DNA of 64,000 nucleotides from assembly GCA_037074705.1 (NCBI GenBank), contig CM073590.1:43404395-43468394 (forward strand). The letters are read 5' to 3'. Both the position numbers and the translations under genes were made by a program. Position 1 is the first letter of the stretch, and each line of letters begins with the position of its first letter. Below, one piece after another: positions 10,813 through 21,833 of the stretch. This DNA comes from Zhengitettix transpicula (Eukaryota > Arthropoda > Insecta > Orthoptera > Tetrigidae). Under the pieces are notes generated by a model, which was given only the letters and a program-made list of their open reading frames with translations, did not search any database and was not told the DNA's origin.

Positions 10813-11954
10813 GGTTTCGACAATCACTCGTATTTCCGTGGTCCATTTTCTGTGACGAGATTCAGTGTACTGGTGGATTCGACGCCCAGCACGAGGAGTC
10901 CGTCGATGGAATAATTCTAATCCTAAGCTCTTGTATCTATGTTGACACATGTCATTAAGATTCTGTTCCTTCTATTGTTCTTACTAATTCCTTACTTATT
11001 AATAGCTCTCATTATAGGCATGATGACAAATATGTTGAAACGATCTTTGAACCGTTGACTATAGTCTCGTGACTTCCGGAACACGATTTTCTCGGTGAAT
11101 ATTCGCTTCTTTAATTTTAATATATTTTCGACTTAATAAAAGTAACTTCTACTATTTCCAACTATCTGCCTGTATAAATGTTTTTTAAATTTATTTGCAT
11201 ATTTACTATCTACTCTTATATTACATAAATGAGTAATAAGCCAATCTTCTGATATAGAAGTGATTTGAGGGGTAATTCATCCATTGATATACTCCCAGGC
11301 GTTAGGCCTAGTTGTTGCTTTCATTTCTTTTACTGCCCTTAAATTCACTGCATCTGTGCATTTATTAGTAAAAAAATTATTATGTTTGTCCATTGTTGGA
11401 TACGCTTACCAAATGGAATTCAATCGCTATACTCACTTTTGCTTTAGGTACCTCCACAACTAATTTACTAAACCTCCACAACAACAAAATGGGAGGGTGA
11501 AATTTTTTCAGTGTTATCAGTTACAGCTGCATCAGTTGACTCAAAATAAAGTTAACACTTCTCGAAGGCATCGCTATCAACTATTCCAGAGCGATAAGTC
11601 CCTGAATCTCTTACCAAATACTTTATTCGGCATCTCACCCGTCTTATTTCATATATGTAAGGAATTACTCACATGTTCAGGGTTATTAATAGGCCACATT
11701 GTAGAAATTAGGCAGGACGAAAGGAAAATACACTCAAGGCTATTTGAAAAACTGTTCCGTGTAAATTAGCGGTCTTAATATCATGTACCACGAGAAGTAC
11801 AAGACGATTATGACGGAACATTATTCTCCAACTGATAACGCGTTTCATATGTTGCGGGACGAATGTGGAACAAAAACTATCGTCGATTATTAATATTTTG
11901 GTACTGTACGAGACTCTAAAGCGAAGACACGGTATCGTGAGTAAATTGTACCAT
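10813..11954. other. AT-rich sequence, no gene seen
   Basis: Contains an unrecognised 90-codon plus-strand frame (11497-11769) without recognisable domains. Confidence 0.4.
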
Positions 11955-11964
11955 GAACAGAAGA

Positions 11965-12516
11965 TTTTTTTTGGGGGGGCAACAGGCTACATGAGGGTGA
12001 TCCACATTGGGCAACTCCCCTTTAATAGCATAGGAAGGGATTTGAAAGGGGAGATGCGGAAGGGTAGAGGAAGGTAGCCAAGGGTTAACTAGGGCCCCCG
12101 GGCTATATTTTAAGGATCCTACCCGGCATTCACCTAAAGAAATGCAGGGAAAACCCTAGAAAAACCTGCATCGGGTAGGTGGGGCATTGGGTACTTGTCC
12201 CACGCGCTTCCGATAGCGGGAGAGGAGTTTGCTGTGGGGACGCAGCATTCCCTTCTCCGTGCCTCGACCAGTTTAGGAGGCAGCTGACCGACTATTCCAA
12301 TGGGAATAGCGGACAACTCTTACCGTATGCCAAAGGTCTGTGAACCCGGAACATGCACCTCTCAGAACAGGCCGAGGTGCCTCGGCTTGTGGGAACCTTA
12401 GTTCAAAAACGGAGAGGAAAAGGCATACCCAAAGGTAGCCCCTTCGTATCTCTCCTAAAAGGTTCTGCCTGCGAGAGAACATCCCTCGCAGGCTTTACTA
12501 ATCGAGAGCTAGCCCG
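11965..12516 (-). mobile_element. Family S repeat, copy 4 (near full length)
   Basis: A minus-strand copy with its A tail as the T run at 11965 and its 5' hairpin motif (GCCTGCGAGAGAAC / CCCTCGCAGG) near 12468-12493. The word GAACAGAAGA occurs at both ends (11955-11964 and 12517-12526), each followed by a T run: a target-site duplication that includes the tail of copy 5. Copy 4 therefore inserted at the A-tail junction of copy 5. Open frames inside (12134-12316, 12273-12482, 12353-12637) are not genes. Confidence 0.85.
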
Positions 12517-12526
12517 AACAGAAGAT

Positions 12527-12633
12527 TTTTTTTTTAGGGCAACAGGCTACATGAGGGTAATCCACTTTGGGCAGCTCCCCTTTAATAGCATAGGAAGGGA
12601 TTTGAAAGGGGGGATGCGGAAGGGTAGAGGAAG
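12527..12633 (-). mobile_element. Family S repeat, copy 5 (short, 5'-truncated)
   Basis: Only the last 107 bp of the element, starting with a T run on the plus strand and stopping at GGTAGAGGAAG. Copy 4 lies immediately left of it, inserted into its tail. Confidence 0.8.
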
Positions 12634-13386
12634 ATGAGCGTGGATAATATTTATGCTCCACAGCTCTCTCCACAAGCTGCAAGTGAAAGTAACAGTGAAG
12701 GCACCGGGACGCTTTTTCCGGAGAACAACCCATGGACCTGAAATTGGAGATAGGCAGAAATTTGCTTTTGCGTGAGAACTCTCCGTTATTTCTCTTCAAT
12801 TTTAGACTGTTTGTGATTTGTAATTCATTTGAGGTTTCTGCTTTTCTTTCCATAAATACTCTGAGATTAGATATTCTATTATCTAATATTTTAATTTCTA
12901 CGGTTTCTGGCACCGTCATGATAAACAAAGATCTGAAATAAAATATTATTTTTGGAAGTTGTAAAAGTGAAATTTGAAATTAAAATCAATTAATATATGA
13001 AATTATATCTGTTATTTTTTTATTTTCTTACGAAAGCAACAACACATATTTATACTAGAAGGAACCAATCGACAGTTTAGATAATGTGTGGCTAAATTTG
13101 ATATATCATATTAACAATTATGTGATGCCTACCCTTATAATGGGACGCAATAAAAAAGCATCTGAACCATCACAGGAGAGTGCCTTGGAAGCCGACAATC
13201 CGGAATAAACTCATTTTATTAGTTTCATTCCTGTAATAATTCTAAAATTCGTGTGACGAGGTCGGTTCATAGCTCTTTTCTAATGAAGACTAATATAATT
13301 AATTACTGATCATTGGATTTTTCTCTGTTTCACTGTCTCATAATTTCCTTTATTGTTTACAAAAGTAAATCCAATAAGAAAAAGGT
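12634..13386. other. AT-rich sequence, no gene seen
   Basis: The frames at 12509-12928 (minus) and 12732-12941 (plus) overlap here without recognisable motifs; the minus one reads into copy 5. Confidence 0.35.
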
Positions 13387-13465
13387 CTCGGGTTTCCACC
13401 TGGGTAAAAATGCGATTGAAACGCGACGTTTCGACGGACAAATGCACTGCCGTCATCTTCGCCTA
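13387..13465 (-). repeat. Penelope-like terminal motif, copy a
   Basis: On the minus strand the order is CGAAGATGACGG, a loop, CCGTCGAAACG, then TCGCGTTTCAA and finally ACCCAGGTGGAAACCCGAG. The ACGG/CCGT pairing followed by GAAAC looks like stem II and core of a hammerhead ribozyme, which are known in Penelope-like retroelements. The expected CUGANGA core reads GCGAAGA here, so this copy is imperfect. Compare 15781-15853 and 29403-29572. Confidence 0.4.
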
Positions 13466-15780
13466 GAAGAGAACTTTTTCTTCAACAAATACACCGGGAA
13501 AGTCTTCGTTCTTTGATAAATCAAATAACATTATCAAATAGCTTCAGATACACATAGTTAACGATATTCAATTTTTTTCTTAGGATATATTGTATCTCTT
13601 AATGCTGTTAATTGATTTCTGTTTTGTGTAAGGAACTACAATATATGCTTGATTATTTTGTTAGTAAATTATTAATATTTATTCCTCTCAGATATCTTAC
13701 CCAATAATGATAACATTTTTGTTCCACACAACAATACTGTTAACAACGGAGGGACAAAGAAGCTGCACGTTGCGTCTATCGTGGTTGAATGGTCTGGCTG
13801 CCGAGAGCGAGACAGCCAATGCAATCAAACGTCGGCATACTAATCATCTGCATTGCTGTTTGTCCTCACCAAGAGATAACACGGCTTGGCATATGTCACC
13901 CCTGAGGTGACGCCATCTCCGGATCTCAGCCGCTTTTACTTCAGCGGCCTTTGTTTTGTAATTTCATCATTCTGCGGACCATCGAGTACTTCATTAAATT
14001 TTTTTAACCCGGTTGTGATGTTGGGTTCCATTCACCTGACACGTAAATTAAATATATCAGAGAATCAAAGTAACAGACAATTCCACGAGGGCGTGGTACC
14101 CCTAGGGGGAGAATTGATTTTTAGGTGACGTATGTCAAACACGCCTTTCGTGTTCACGCTGAATTATAATCAGTATTTTGTTCCCGTAAGGTCTTATTAT
14201 CAATATTTTTTATAAATAATATACGTATCTTAAATTGAATTAATTACTTCACAAGAATAAAATGTACTTCCTTCACTCAAATGTTTTGGTTCTATTTTAA
14301 AACAGATATTTTCAAAAATTAGTAATAACATAAATGAATTAAAACAAAAATAAATTTGAAAGTTAGAATCCTAAGATCCTAACGAGAATTATACACGTAA
14401 TTTCAGAGTGAATAAACAAAATTATAGGACTTGGGAGTTTCCTATGTAATTATATGCAATGTAATGTTTTATATTAATTCCACTCCTCGTCCATAAATAA
14501 TTCCATACCCTGTTAATCACCCTGCTACGTACCATTCAATAACTCTGCCAAATATGGAAAACTGTGGTGTGATCGTACCCTCTTTCATGATTTGGCTTAA
14601 CTATAGCATATAGAAAGTGCGCACCAACAGAAAAGAATTTGCTCGCGTAAACAATGCTATACGCCAGGTAGCGGAAGGAACCGTTATTTTGGTCTTGACG
14701 CGGCGGGGAGAATCTGAAGGGATGGTGAGTCGGATGAGGGGAGTCGCTCAGAGGACGGCAAAGAGGAAGTATCTGGAAAAGTAACGGGACGGACGGAGAG
14801 CCGTCGATTGAACTACTAAGCGGGACCCGACAACTGGCTGGCGTCGAAGATTCCGGGATACCTGCAGGAAGAGAAGGGACGCTGACTGCTATTCACTGGA
14901 GGCACATTTGCGTGATCAAATTCCGCGGTTAGCTTCTTTTACAATTTTTATAAACAAGATTTCAATTGCTATTTAAATTTTAGTTAGTTCGGATTCCACT
15001 CCAGATGAGAAATTAAACGTGCGGACTTTGCATATCACTGAAATGCGTAATGTTTGTAACAAATATAAATAAATGTATAATTAATAATAAATTAAAATTC
15101 ACACAAAGAGTTTCAGTAAAGTCCTTATCACACTACATGTAAATCTATGAAACTAACTTTAAAGTCATTTTACGTATTAGTTTTCTATACTTTCCTATTA
15201 ACTCAGGAATATGTTTTCAATAGTTAACTGGCATTTAGTTTCGTGAGAAAAATATTACAACGTTTTGAGATCTGTCTAACTGATTCGTCATATGCACATT
15301 ATTATACTATACGTGTAACTGTCAAAAGTAAAAATTCCATGAAGAGATTCAATTGTTACGTCATTTTCTGAAACAGAGGATTTCTTTTCTTGGAGCATAT
15401 TGTCTCGCAGTCATTATGATTTTTGTCCCTGATCGCACCAAACTATTCGGGGAAATACTGAAATGAAGTCCTAATATAAGACCATAGTCAGTTACTTTTT
15501 TATTTTTATAAACAAGTAAGTTGATCAAATGATACATTACATTATTTATTCATTTCATTAGTCTACAACTGCGGAAATATCATAATACATTACATGACTA
15601 TAAGTAGTAATAAATGTTAGATTGGATGACTCGGCTGCCTTCGTCTGGTAACACCAACTGATGTAATCGTGCAGCCTTGCGTCCGATTACCAAATGAATT
15701 TCATTCCATGGTTAATATATTTTAATTTAATCACTGTACTACCTGCAAAAATTAGAATATAATGTAGAGAGTATATTCTT
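13466..15780. other. AT-rich sequence with two GC-richer islands, unidentified
   Basis: Islands at about 13740-13960 and 14680-14940 are clearly GC-richer than their surroundings. The second could be an LTR leader or a promoter-like remnant. Neither has a coding motif I recognise. Confidence 0.3.
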
Positions 15781-15853
15781 GGGTTTCAACGCGGGTTAAA
15801 TTTTGTGTTGAAAACAAAGTTTCTACGGCTACCTCGCCCAACGTTGTCAGGTG
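15781..15853 (-). repeat. Penelope-like terminal motif, copy b
   Basis: The minus strand has CCTGACAACGTTGG, CGAGGTAGCCGTAGAAAC and, further on, AACCCGCGTTGAAACCC. The skeleton (CTGAnnA, stem, GAAAC, then AACCCG...TTGAAACCC) matches the motifs at 13387-13465 and 29403-29572 although the stems differ in sequence. Confidence 0.35.
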
Positions 15854-16773
15854 GCGTGTGAATTTAACGTATTTAACCCGGGAAGACTACCGGACCCGTT
15901 ATACGACTACCAGCCTCTTCGTCAATTTGAAATTAAAGAAAAGTACAGCTCGCACCAAGACAGACCGCAGCAACCCGACCTGAAGCGGGCTAGATGGGAT
16001 GCGAGTTAAGGATTAGGGACGTCCAGTTTAGGTGATACGGTATGATGTATGAAACCCTGGAAGGGTTCCGCGACCACACCGGCTCCCCGACGAACCGTCC
16101 TCCGCGCGACCACACTTCGAACGAGCCCCCATCAAAATCCTAGGGAGGAAATTGGAGATGAGGGAAAGCAGCTTTGGGTAATTAAGGCTCCTTGACTGCG
16201 ATTTTATTGTCCTACTCGGCATTTGCCTATGATACAGGAAAACACTAGAAAACCTGCATTGAGGTGGTTGAAATGGGATGTTGGATTAGAACCGATAACA
16301 TAAATTCTGAAAAACTATAAATGTATTAATTTGTACATTTGAATTTAGAGTCGTAAGGTTCTCAGCCTTGTAATCTAGATGATGTACCTGAAACAGAATT
16401 TGTATTAGTTGCATGTACTTTTTGCGTAATAAAGGCGTTACCTTATCCGGTGCTTTGCCATGCAGTTCTTTCCTGAAAGAAAATTTAAAAAGGCACATTT
16501 GTATAGGTTTGGTTGCTTGATTTAAGGGATGGATCCAGATCCTTGGCAGATGTTTAACAGCATACCGCGCTGTCCAGGAAGGAATATGCTACCTCTTAAG
16601 TTTCAGGGGTTGCCCATATCCGAAGATTTGGTTGGCCCCACGTTCCTGCATCGTCCGCAGCGTTGACTTTTCGCTGTCTGCCTTGTTTGTGTGGGTCACT
16701 ATGTTAACACATGTGTTGTTTTGTTCGCAGACTGGGGTTCCTATCGTTAACCACCACCGTTTGACTTTATTAT

Positions 16774-17210
16774 TTAACTGTTTAGTTGTAGATGGGGTGG
16801 GATAGTTTTTTCAATGTAAGGGGGGCGGTCATGTAAGTTAATGTCTGGAGATATTTCCTGTGTGTTTTGATAGCAGACATGGGAGGAGTATGAGTATTTC
16901 ATTTCGGTTTTCTTCCAGTCTTTATTGGTTAGGTGAAGAGAGGTAAGGTTGAGTAGATATTTAGAACAATTCGCATCGTGAATTTTGCACGGAGGAGGGC
17001 GACTGGGAAATGAAAATGAACTTTGGTAATAACGAAGTGATTTCTGTGGTTGGGGAATCATATGGGATACGTAGGCAGTACCGGAGGACGCGACGTACTA
17101 AGCTAATCCACCTTTAGATTTGTTGTGGGGCAAGGAAGATAGATGCTAAGAATTCGTAATCGAGAATTGGGCGTATAAACGTTTTATACGGGTGGAGTAA
17201 GGTTTTGGTC
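16774..17210 (-). pseudogene. LINE RT C-terminal region, monomer 1
   Basis: Minus-strand reading near 17170 gives KTFIRPILDYEFLASIFL, the block found just after the RT domain in Jockey/CR1 LINEs (typical pattern YKxxIRPxLxYxxxxW). After a stop it is followed by LVRRVLRYCLRIPYDSPTTE, which fits the next conserved block of that region. The reading switches frame and contains stops, so it cannot encode a working protein. The same block recurs 2948 bp to the right (19722-20158) and in diverged form at 22699-23007. Confidence 0.6.
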
Positions 17211-17515
17211 GATGTAAAGGACGACCGAGACCGTAGACCTTTGATAATATTTTACCTGGATAATATTCTCTTTCGTAATTTCGGTACTAGGTGAGTTTGT
17301 CCTAGTACTGCGCTGTGTGGGATGCCTAGCTATGTAGATTCATGTGCGGGTGCCACTCGGGCGTTCCATAATGAAATGGAAGGTCAGTTATAAGATCGGT
17401 TTTAACTGTCATGCTAGTGAGTGAAGTAGATGAGTACTGTTTTGGAGAGATTTGGGGTAATCATGCAAACCAATCTTCAAGTGTTGGAAGGTAATATCTT
17501 AACTAAATAGCAAGA

Positions 17516-17719
17516 TTAAAATTCTTTATTGTCCATTATAATGACAGTGTTATCCACGTATTGTAGAAGGACCGAGTTTTTGAGATTTGGAATTGGTATA
17601 TCGTGACAGTATATACACAATATATATATCATGACAGTATATATATAGTAGGAGACAAAACATTGCGCCTTGGGAGAGGCCGTCTTCTGTATAGGAAGGG
17701 TTAGATACGTTATGGGCAC
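17516..17719 (-). pseudogene. LINE RT catalytic-block remnant (YVDN), monomer 1
   Basis: The minus-strand frame contains LQYVDNTVI, where active reverse transcriptases of this group have (F/Y)xDD followed by hydrophobic residues. The second catalytic Asp is Asn, which on its own would abolish polymerase activity. An identical copy is at 20464-20667. Confidence 0.6.
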
Positions 17720-17872
17720 AAATTCCGATCTATTTGTGAGAATGCTTTGGACTAGTTTAACGAAGGAGGGCTGGATACCTAATTTGAATATTTTATAGAG
17801 AAGGCCGTCAATCCAAACTTTATTAAGCTTTTTGAATGTCTATAAATAATGTGGCAGGGATGTGAAAATTAT

Positions 17873-18264
17873 TTATTTAATGGGATATGGCCGAGAGGAG
17901 ACGGACAATGGCATTTGTGTACTGTGATCCTTTTTAAAGCCGAACTGGTGAATGGGAATAATATAATTTTGCATACAGAACGAGGAGAGGCGGTTTTTTA
18001 TCATTCTTTGGAGGATTTTACTTATTACTGATACTAGTGAAATTGGTCTATAGGACAATGGCTCTTCAGGAGGTTTACCATTTCTTTGCAGTCATGATAA
18101 ATTTGGAGGATTAGACAGGCACTGAAAATTATGGACAGCCAGGCAAAAATCGACGGGTGGCAGTGCCATATAAATTTTCGGCTGATCCCATCGGCCCCCG
18201 GGGGAGAGTTCCGCCCTACCAAGGATGCCTGTTTCACTTCTTCTGGAGTGATGGGATCGGTCAT
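17873..18264 (-). pseudogene. LINE RT N-terminal remnant, monomer 1
   Basis: Two overlapping minus-strand frames read in order: TDPITPEEVKQA...NSPPGADGIS (18034-18264), then SYRPISLVSVISKILQRMI followed by a QFGFKKDHST block (17873-18058). These correspond to the start of the LINE reverse transcriptase: the K..PGxDxI block, the fingers block YRPISL and the QxGFxxxxST block. A frameshift separates the two frames. Jockey or CR1 clade is my best reading. Identical copies lie at 20821-21212. Confidence 0.75.
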
Positions 18265-18580
18265 CGGGGATTTTTCTTATTTGTGCTCGAGTAAAAGAGT
18301 CGGGAGTTCGCTTAGTACACTTTCTTTGAATTGGTCATTAAACCTGGGATTGTTTGGGAAAGAGAAAGTTCTTTTGAGGTCTGCTGCAAATATTTATGAA
18401 GTTTCTGAATCGCCAAACTTTCCATTTAGTTAGGACCGTTGACGTAACTGCCCAGTAATTCTTTTGAATGTTTCCCAGAACTTGCTACCATCTCTGTAGT
18501 CAAGTTTGGTTATTGTAGAGTTCCACGTATCCTCTAGGAATTTAGAGACTTATCTACGTAACTGGGCGTTCTATACTGTT

Positions 18581-18862
18581 TTAAGGAGGCTGTAGTTGGT
18601 CCGGTGGAATAATGCACTTGCTTTTGGATGCGCATTCGTCAGCGCGGTGCGCGAATGAAAAACACTTTCCGCACTGAGCGGGGTGGGTGATGGTTAGAGG
18701 GCTCCACACTGTGGAGTCTGTAAAAAAGCTGAACTCCGTTGAGCAGCATTGTGTAAATATCTTCTTTTTTATTGCTAAGGAATTAACTTCGGGTAATGAA
18801 CATATACCAAATTTGCTCCGTACAAAACCTTCGTAATAACGTAAGCAGTAATAGGGCTTCAA
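18581..18862 (-). pseudogene. LINE ORF1 (Gag-like) zinc-knuckle remnant, monomer 1
   Basis: A 93-codon minus-strand frame whose C-terminal part reads AQCGKCFSFAHRADEC: C-x2-C-x4-H-x4-C, the CCHC knuckle of Gag-like ORF1 proteins in Jockey/I-type LINEs, followed by a further KC. Known ORF1 proteins of this type bind the element's RNA. The frame is only the C-terminal part of an ORF1 and its start Met is not meaningful. It lies upstream (minus strand) of the RT blocks, as expected. A copy with one amino-acid difference (Lys to Glu at position 2) is at 21529-21810. Confidence 0.65.
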
Positions 18863-20820
18863 ACCCTCTTCGGCGAATTAAGTATGTACGGCTCGCACCA
18901 AGAGAGACCGCAGCATCCCGACCTGAAGCAGGCTAGATGGGATGCAGGTTAAGATTTGGGAACGGTCGAGTTTAAGTGATACGTTAGGATGTATTGGTGC
19001 CCTGGAAGAAGGGTTCCGCCACCGCACCGGTCCCCCGAGGAACCGCCCTCCGCGCGACCACACTTCGAACGAGCCCCCATCAAAATCCTAGGGAGGAAAT
19101 TGGAGATGAGGGAAAGCAGCTTTGGGTAATTAAGGCTCCTTGACTGCGATTTTATTGTCCTACTCGGCATTTGCCTATGATACAGGAAAACACTAGAAAA
19201 CCTGCATTGAGGTGGTTGAAATGGGATGTTGGATTAGAACCGATAACATAAATTCTGAAAAACTATAAATGTATTAATTTGTACATTTGAATTTAGAGTC
19301 GTAAGGTTCTCAGCCTTGTAATCTAGATGATGTACCTGAAACAGAATTTGTATTAGTTGCATGTACTTTTTGCGTAATAAAGGCGTTACCTTATCCGGTG
19401 CTTTGCCATGCAGTTCTTTCCTGAAAGAAAATTTAAAAAGGCACATTTGTATAGGTTTGGTTGCTTGATTTAAGGGATGGATCCAGATCCTTGGCAGATG
19501 TTTAACAGCATACCGCGCTGTCCAGGAAGGAATATGCTACCTCTTAAGTTTCAGGGGTTGCCCATATCCGAAGATTTGGTTGGCCCCACGTTCCTGCATC
19601 GTCCGCAGCGTTGACTTTTCGCTGTCTGCCTTGTTTGTGTGGGTCACTATGTTAACACATGTGTTGTTTTGTTCGCAGACTGGGGTTCCTATCGTTAACC
19701 ACCACCGTTTGACTTTATTATTTAACTGTTTAGTTGTAGATGGGGTGGGATAGTTTTTTCAATGTAAGGGGGGCGGTCATGTAAGTTAATGTCTGGAGAT
19801 ATTTCCTGTGTGTTTTGATAGCAGACATGGGAGGAGTATGAGTATTTCATTTCGGTTTTCTTCCAGTCTTTATTGGTTAGGTGAAGAGAGGTAAGGTTGA
19901 GTAGATATTTAGAACAATTCGCATCGTGAATTTTGCACGGAGGAGGGCGACTGGGAAATGAAAATGAACTTTGGTAATAACGAAGTGATTTCTGTGGTTG
20001 GGGAATCATATGGGATACGTAGGCAGTACCGGAGGACGCGACGTACTAAGCTAATCCACCTTTAGATTTGTTGTGGGGCAAGGAAGATAGATGCTAAGAA
20101 TTCGTAATCGAGAATTGGGCGTATAAACGTTTTATACGGGTGGAGTAAGGTTTTGGTCGATGTAAAGGACGACCGAGACCGTAGACCTTTGATAATATTT
20201 TACCTGGATAATATTCTCTTTCGTAATTTCGGTACTAGGTGAGTTTGTCCTAGTACTGCGCTGTGTGGGATGCCTAGCTATGTAGATTCATGTGCGGGTG
20301 CCACTCGGGCGTTCCATAATGAAATGGAAGGTCAGTTATAAGATCGGTTTTAACTGTCATGCTAGTGAGTGAAGTAGATGAGTACTGTTTTGGAGAGATT
20401 TGGGGTAATCATGCAAACCAATCTTCAAGTGTTGGAAGGTAATATCTTAACTAAATAGCAAGATTAAAATTCTTTATTGTCCATTATAATGACAGTGTTA
20501 TCCACGTATTGTAGAAGGACCGAGTTTTTGAGATTTGGAATTGGTATATCGTGACAGTATATACACAATATATATATCATGACAGTATATATATAGTAGG
20601 AGACAAAACATTGCGCCTTGGGAGAGGCCGTCTTCTGTATAGGAAGGGTTAGATACGTTATGGGCACAAATTCCGATCTATTTGTGAGAATGCTTTGGAC
20701 TAGTTTAACGAAGGAGGGCTGGATACCTAATTTGAATATTTTATAGAGAAGGCCGTCAATCCAAACTTTATTAAGCTTTTTGAATGTCTATAAATAATGT
20801 GGCAGGGATGTGAAAATTAT

Positions 20821-21212
20821 TTATTTAATGGGATATGGCCGAGAGGAGACGGACAATGGCATTTGTGTACTGTGATCCTTTTTAAAGCCGAACTGGTGAA
20901 TGGGAATAATATAATTTTGCATACAGAACGAGGAGAGGCGGTTTTTTATCATTCTTTGGAGGATTTTACTTATTACTGATACTAGTGAAATTGGTCTATA
21001 GGACAATGGCTCTTCAGGAGGTTTACCATTTCTTTGCAGTCATGATAAATTTGGAGGATTAGACAGGCACTGAAAATTATGGACAGCCAGGCAAAAATCG
21101 ACGGGTGGCAGTGCCATATAAATTTTCGGCTGATCCCATCGGCCCCCGGGGGAGAGTTCCGCCCTACCAAGGATGCCTGTTTCACTTCTTCTGGAGTGAT
21201 GGGATCGGTCAT
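20821..21212 (-). pseudogene. LINE RT N-terminal remnant, monomer 2
   Basis: An exact translated copy of 17873-18264 (YRPISL and PPGADGIS blocks), with the same frameshift. Confidence 0.75.
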
Positions 21213-21528
21213 CGGGGATTTTTCTTATTTGTGCTCGAGTAAAAGAGTCGGGAGTTCGCTTAGTACACTTTCTTTGAATTGGTCATTAAACCTGGGATTG
21301 TTTGGGAAAGAGAAAGTTCTTTTGAGGTCTGCTGCAAATATTTATGAAGTTTCTGAATCGCCAAACTTTCCATTTAGTTAGGACCGTTGACGTAACTGCC
21401 CAGTAATTCTTTTGAATGTTTCCCAGAACTTGCTACCATCTCTGTAGTCAAGTTTGGTTATTGTAGAGTTCCACGTATCCTCTAGGAATTTAGAGACTTA
21501 TCTACGTAACTGGGCGTTCTATACTGTT

Positions 21529-21810
21529 TTAAGGAGGCTGTAGTTGGTCCGGTGGAATAATGCACTTGCTTTTGGATGCGCATTCGTCAGCGCGGTGCGC
21601 GAATGAAAAACACTTTCCGCACTGAGCGGGGTGGGTGATGGTTAGAGGGCTCCACACTGTGGAGTCTGTAAAAAAGCTGAACTCCGTTGAGCAGCATTGT
21701 GTAAATATCTTCTTTTTTATTGCTAAGGAATTAACTTCGGGTAATGAACATATACCAAATTTGCTCCGTACAAAACCTTCGTAATAACGTAAGCAGTAAT
21801 AGGGCTCCAA
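21529..21810 (-). pseudogene. LINE ORF1 zinc-knuckle remnant, monomer 2
   Basis: A copy of 18581-18862 with the CCHC knuckle AQCGKCFSFAHRADEC intact and one substitution near the start of the frame. Confidence 0.65.
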
Positions 21811-21833
21811 ACCCTCTTCGGCGAATTAAGTAT

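Larger units (their letters stand above)
15946..18885 (-). mobile_element. Jockey/CR1-like LINE, monomer 1 of a tandem array
   Basis: The first of three head-to-tail monomers, each starting with GTAC(A/G)GCTCGCACCAAGA in plus-strand order. On the minus strand it carries, from 5' to 3', an ORF1-type zinc-knuckle remnant (18581-18862), an RT N-terminal block (18034-18264), the YRPISL block (17873-18058), a YVDN block (near 17550) and a KTFIRPILDY block near 17170. All frames are broken. The first 150 bp diverge from monomer 2; from about 16096 onward the two are nearly identical at an offset of exactly 2948 bp. Confidence 0.75.
18886..21833 (-). mobile_element. Jockey/CR1-like LINE, monomer 2 of the tandem array
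   Basis: Nearly identical to monomer 1 except in the first 160 bp, where it matches the head of monomer 3 instead. Content and order are as in monomer 1: ORF1 knuckle 21529-21810, RT blocks 20821-21212, YVDN block 20464-20667, post-RT block 19722-20158. The same stop codons and the same Asp-to-Asn change occur in both, so the damage predates the duplication. Confidence 0.75.

Noticed and set aside
13915..13945. Short GCCGCT...AGCGGC hairpin as a terminator or regulatory RNA
   Set aside because: A 6-bp stem is expected by chance at this length, and rho-independent terminators do not apply in a eukaryote.
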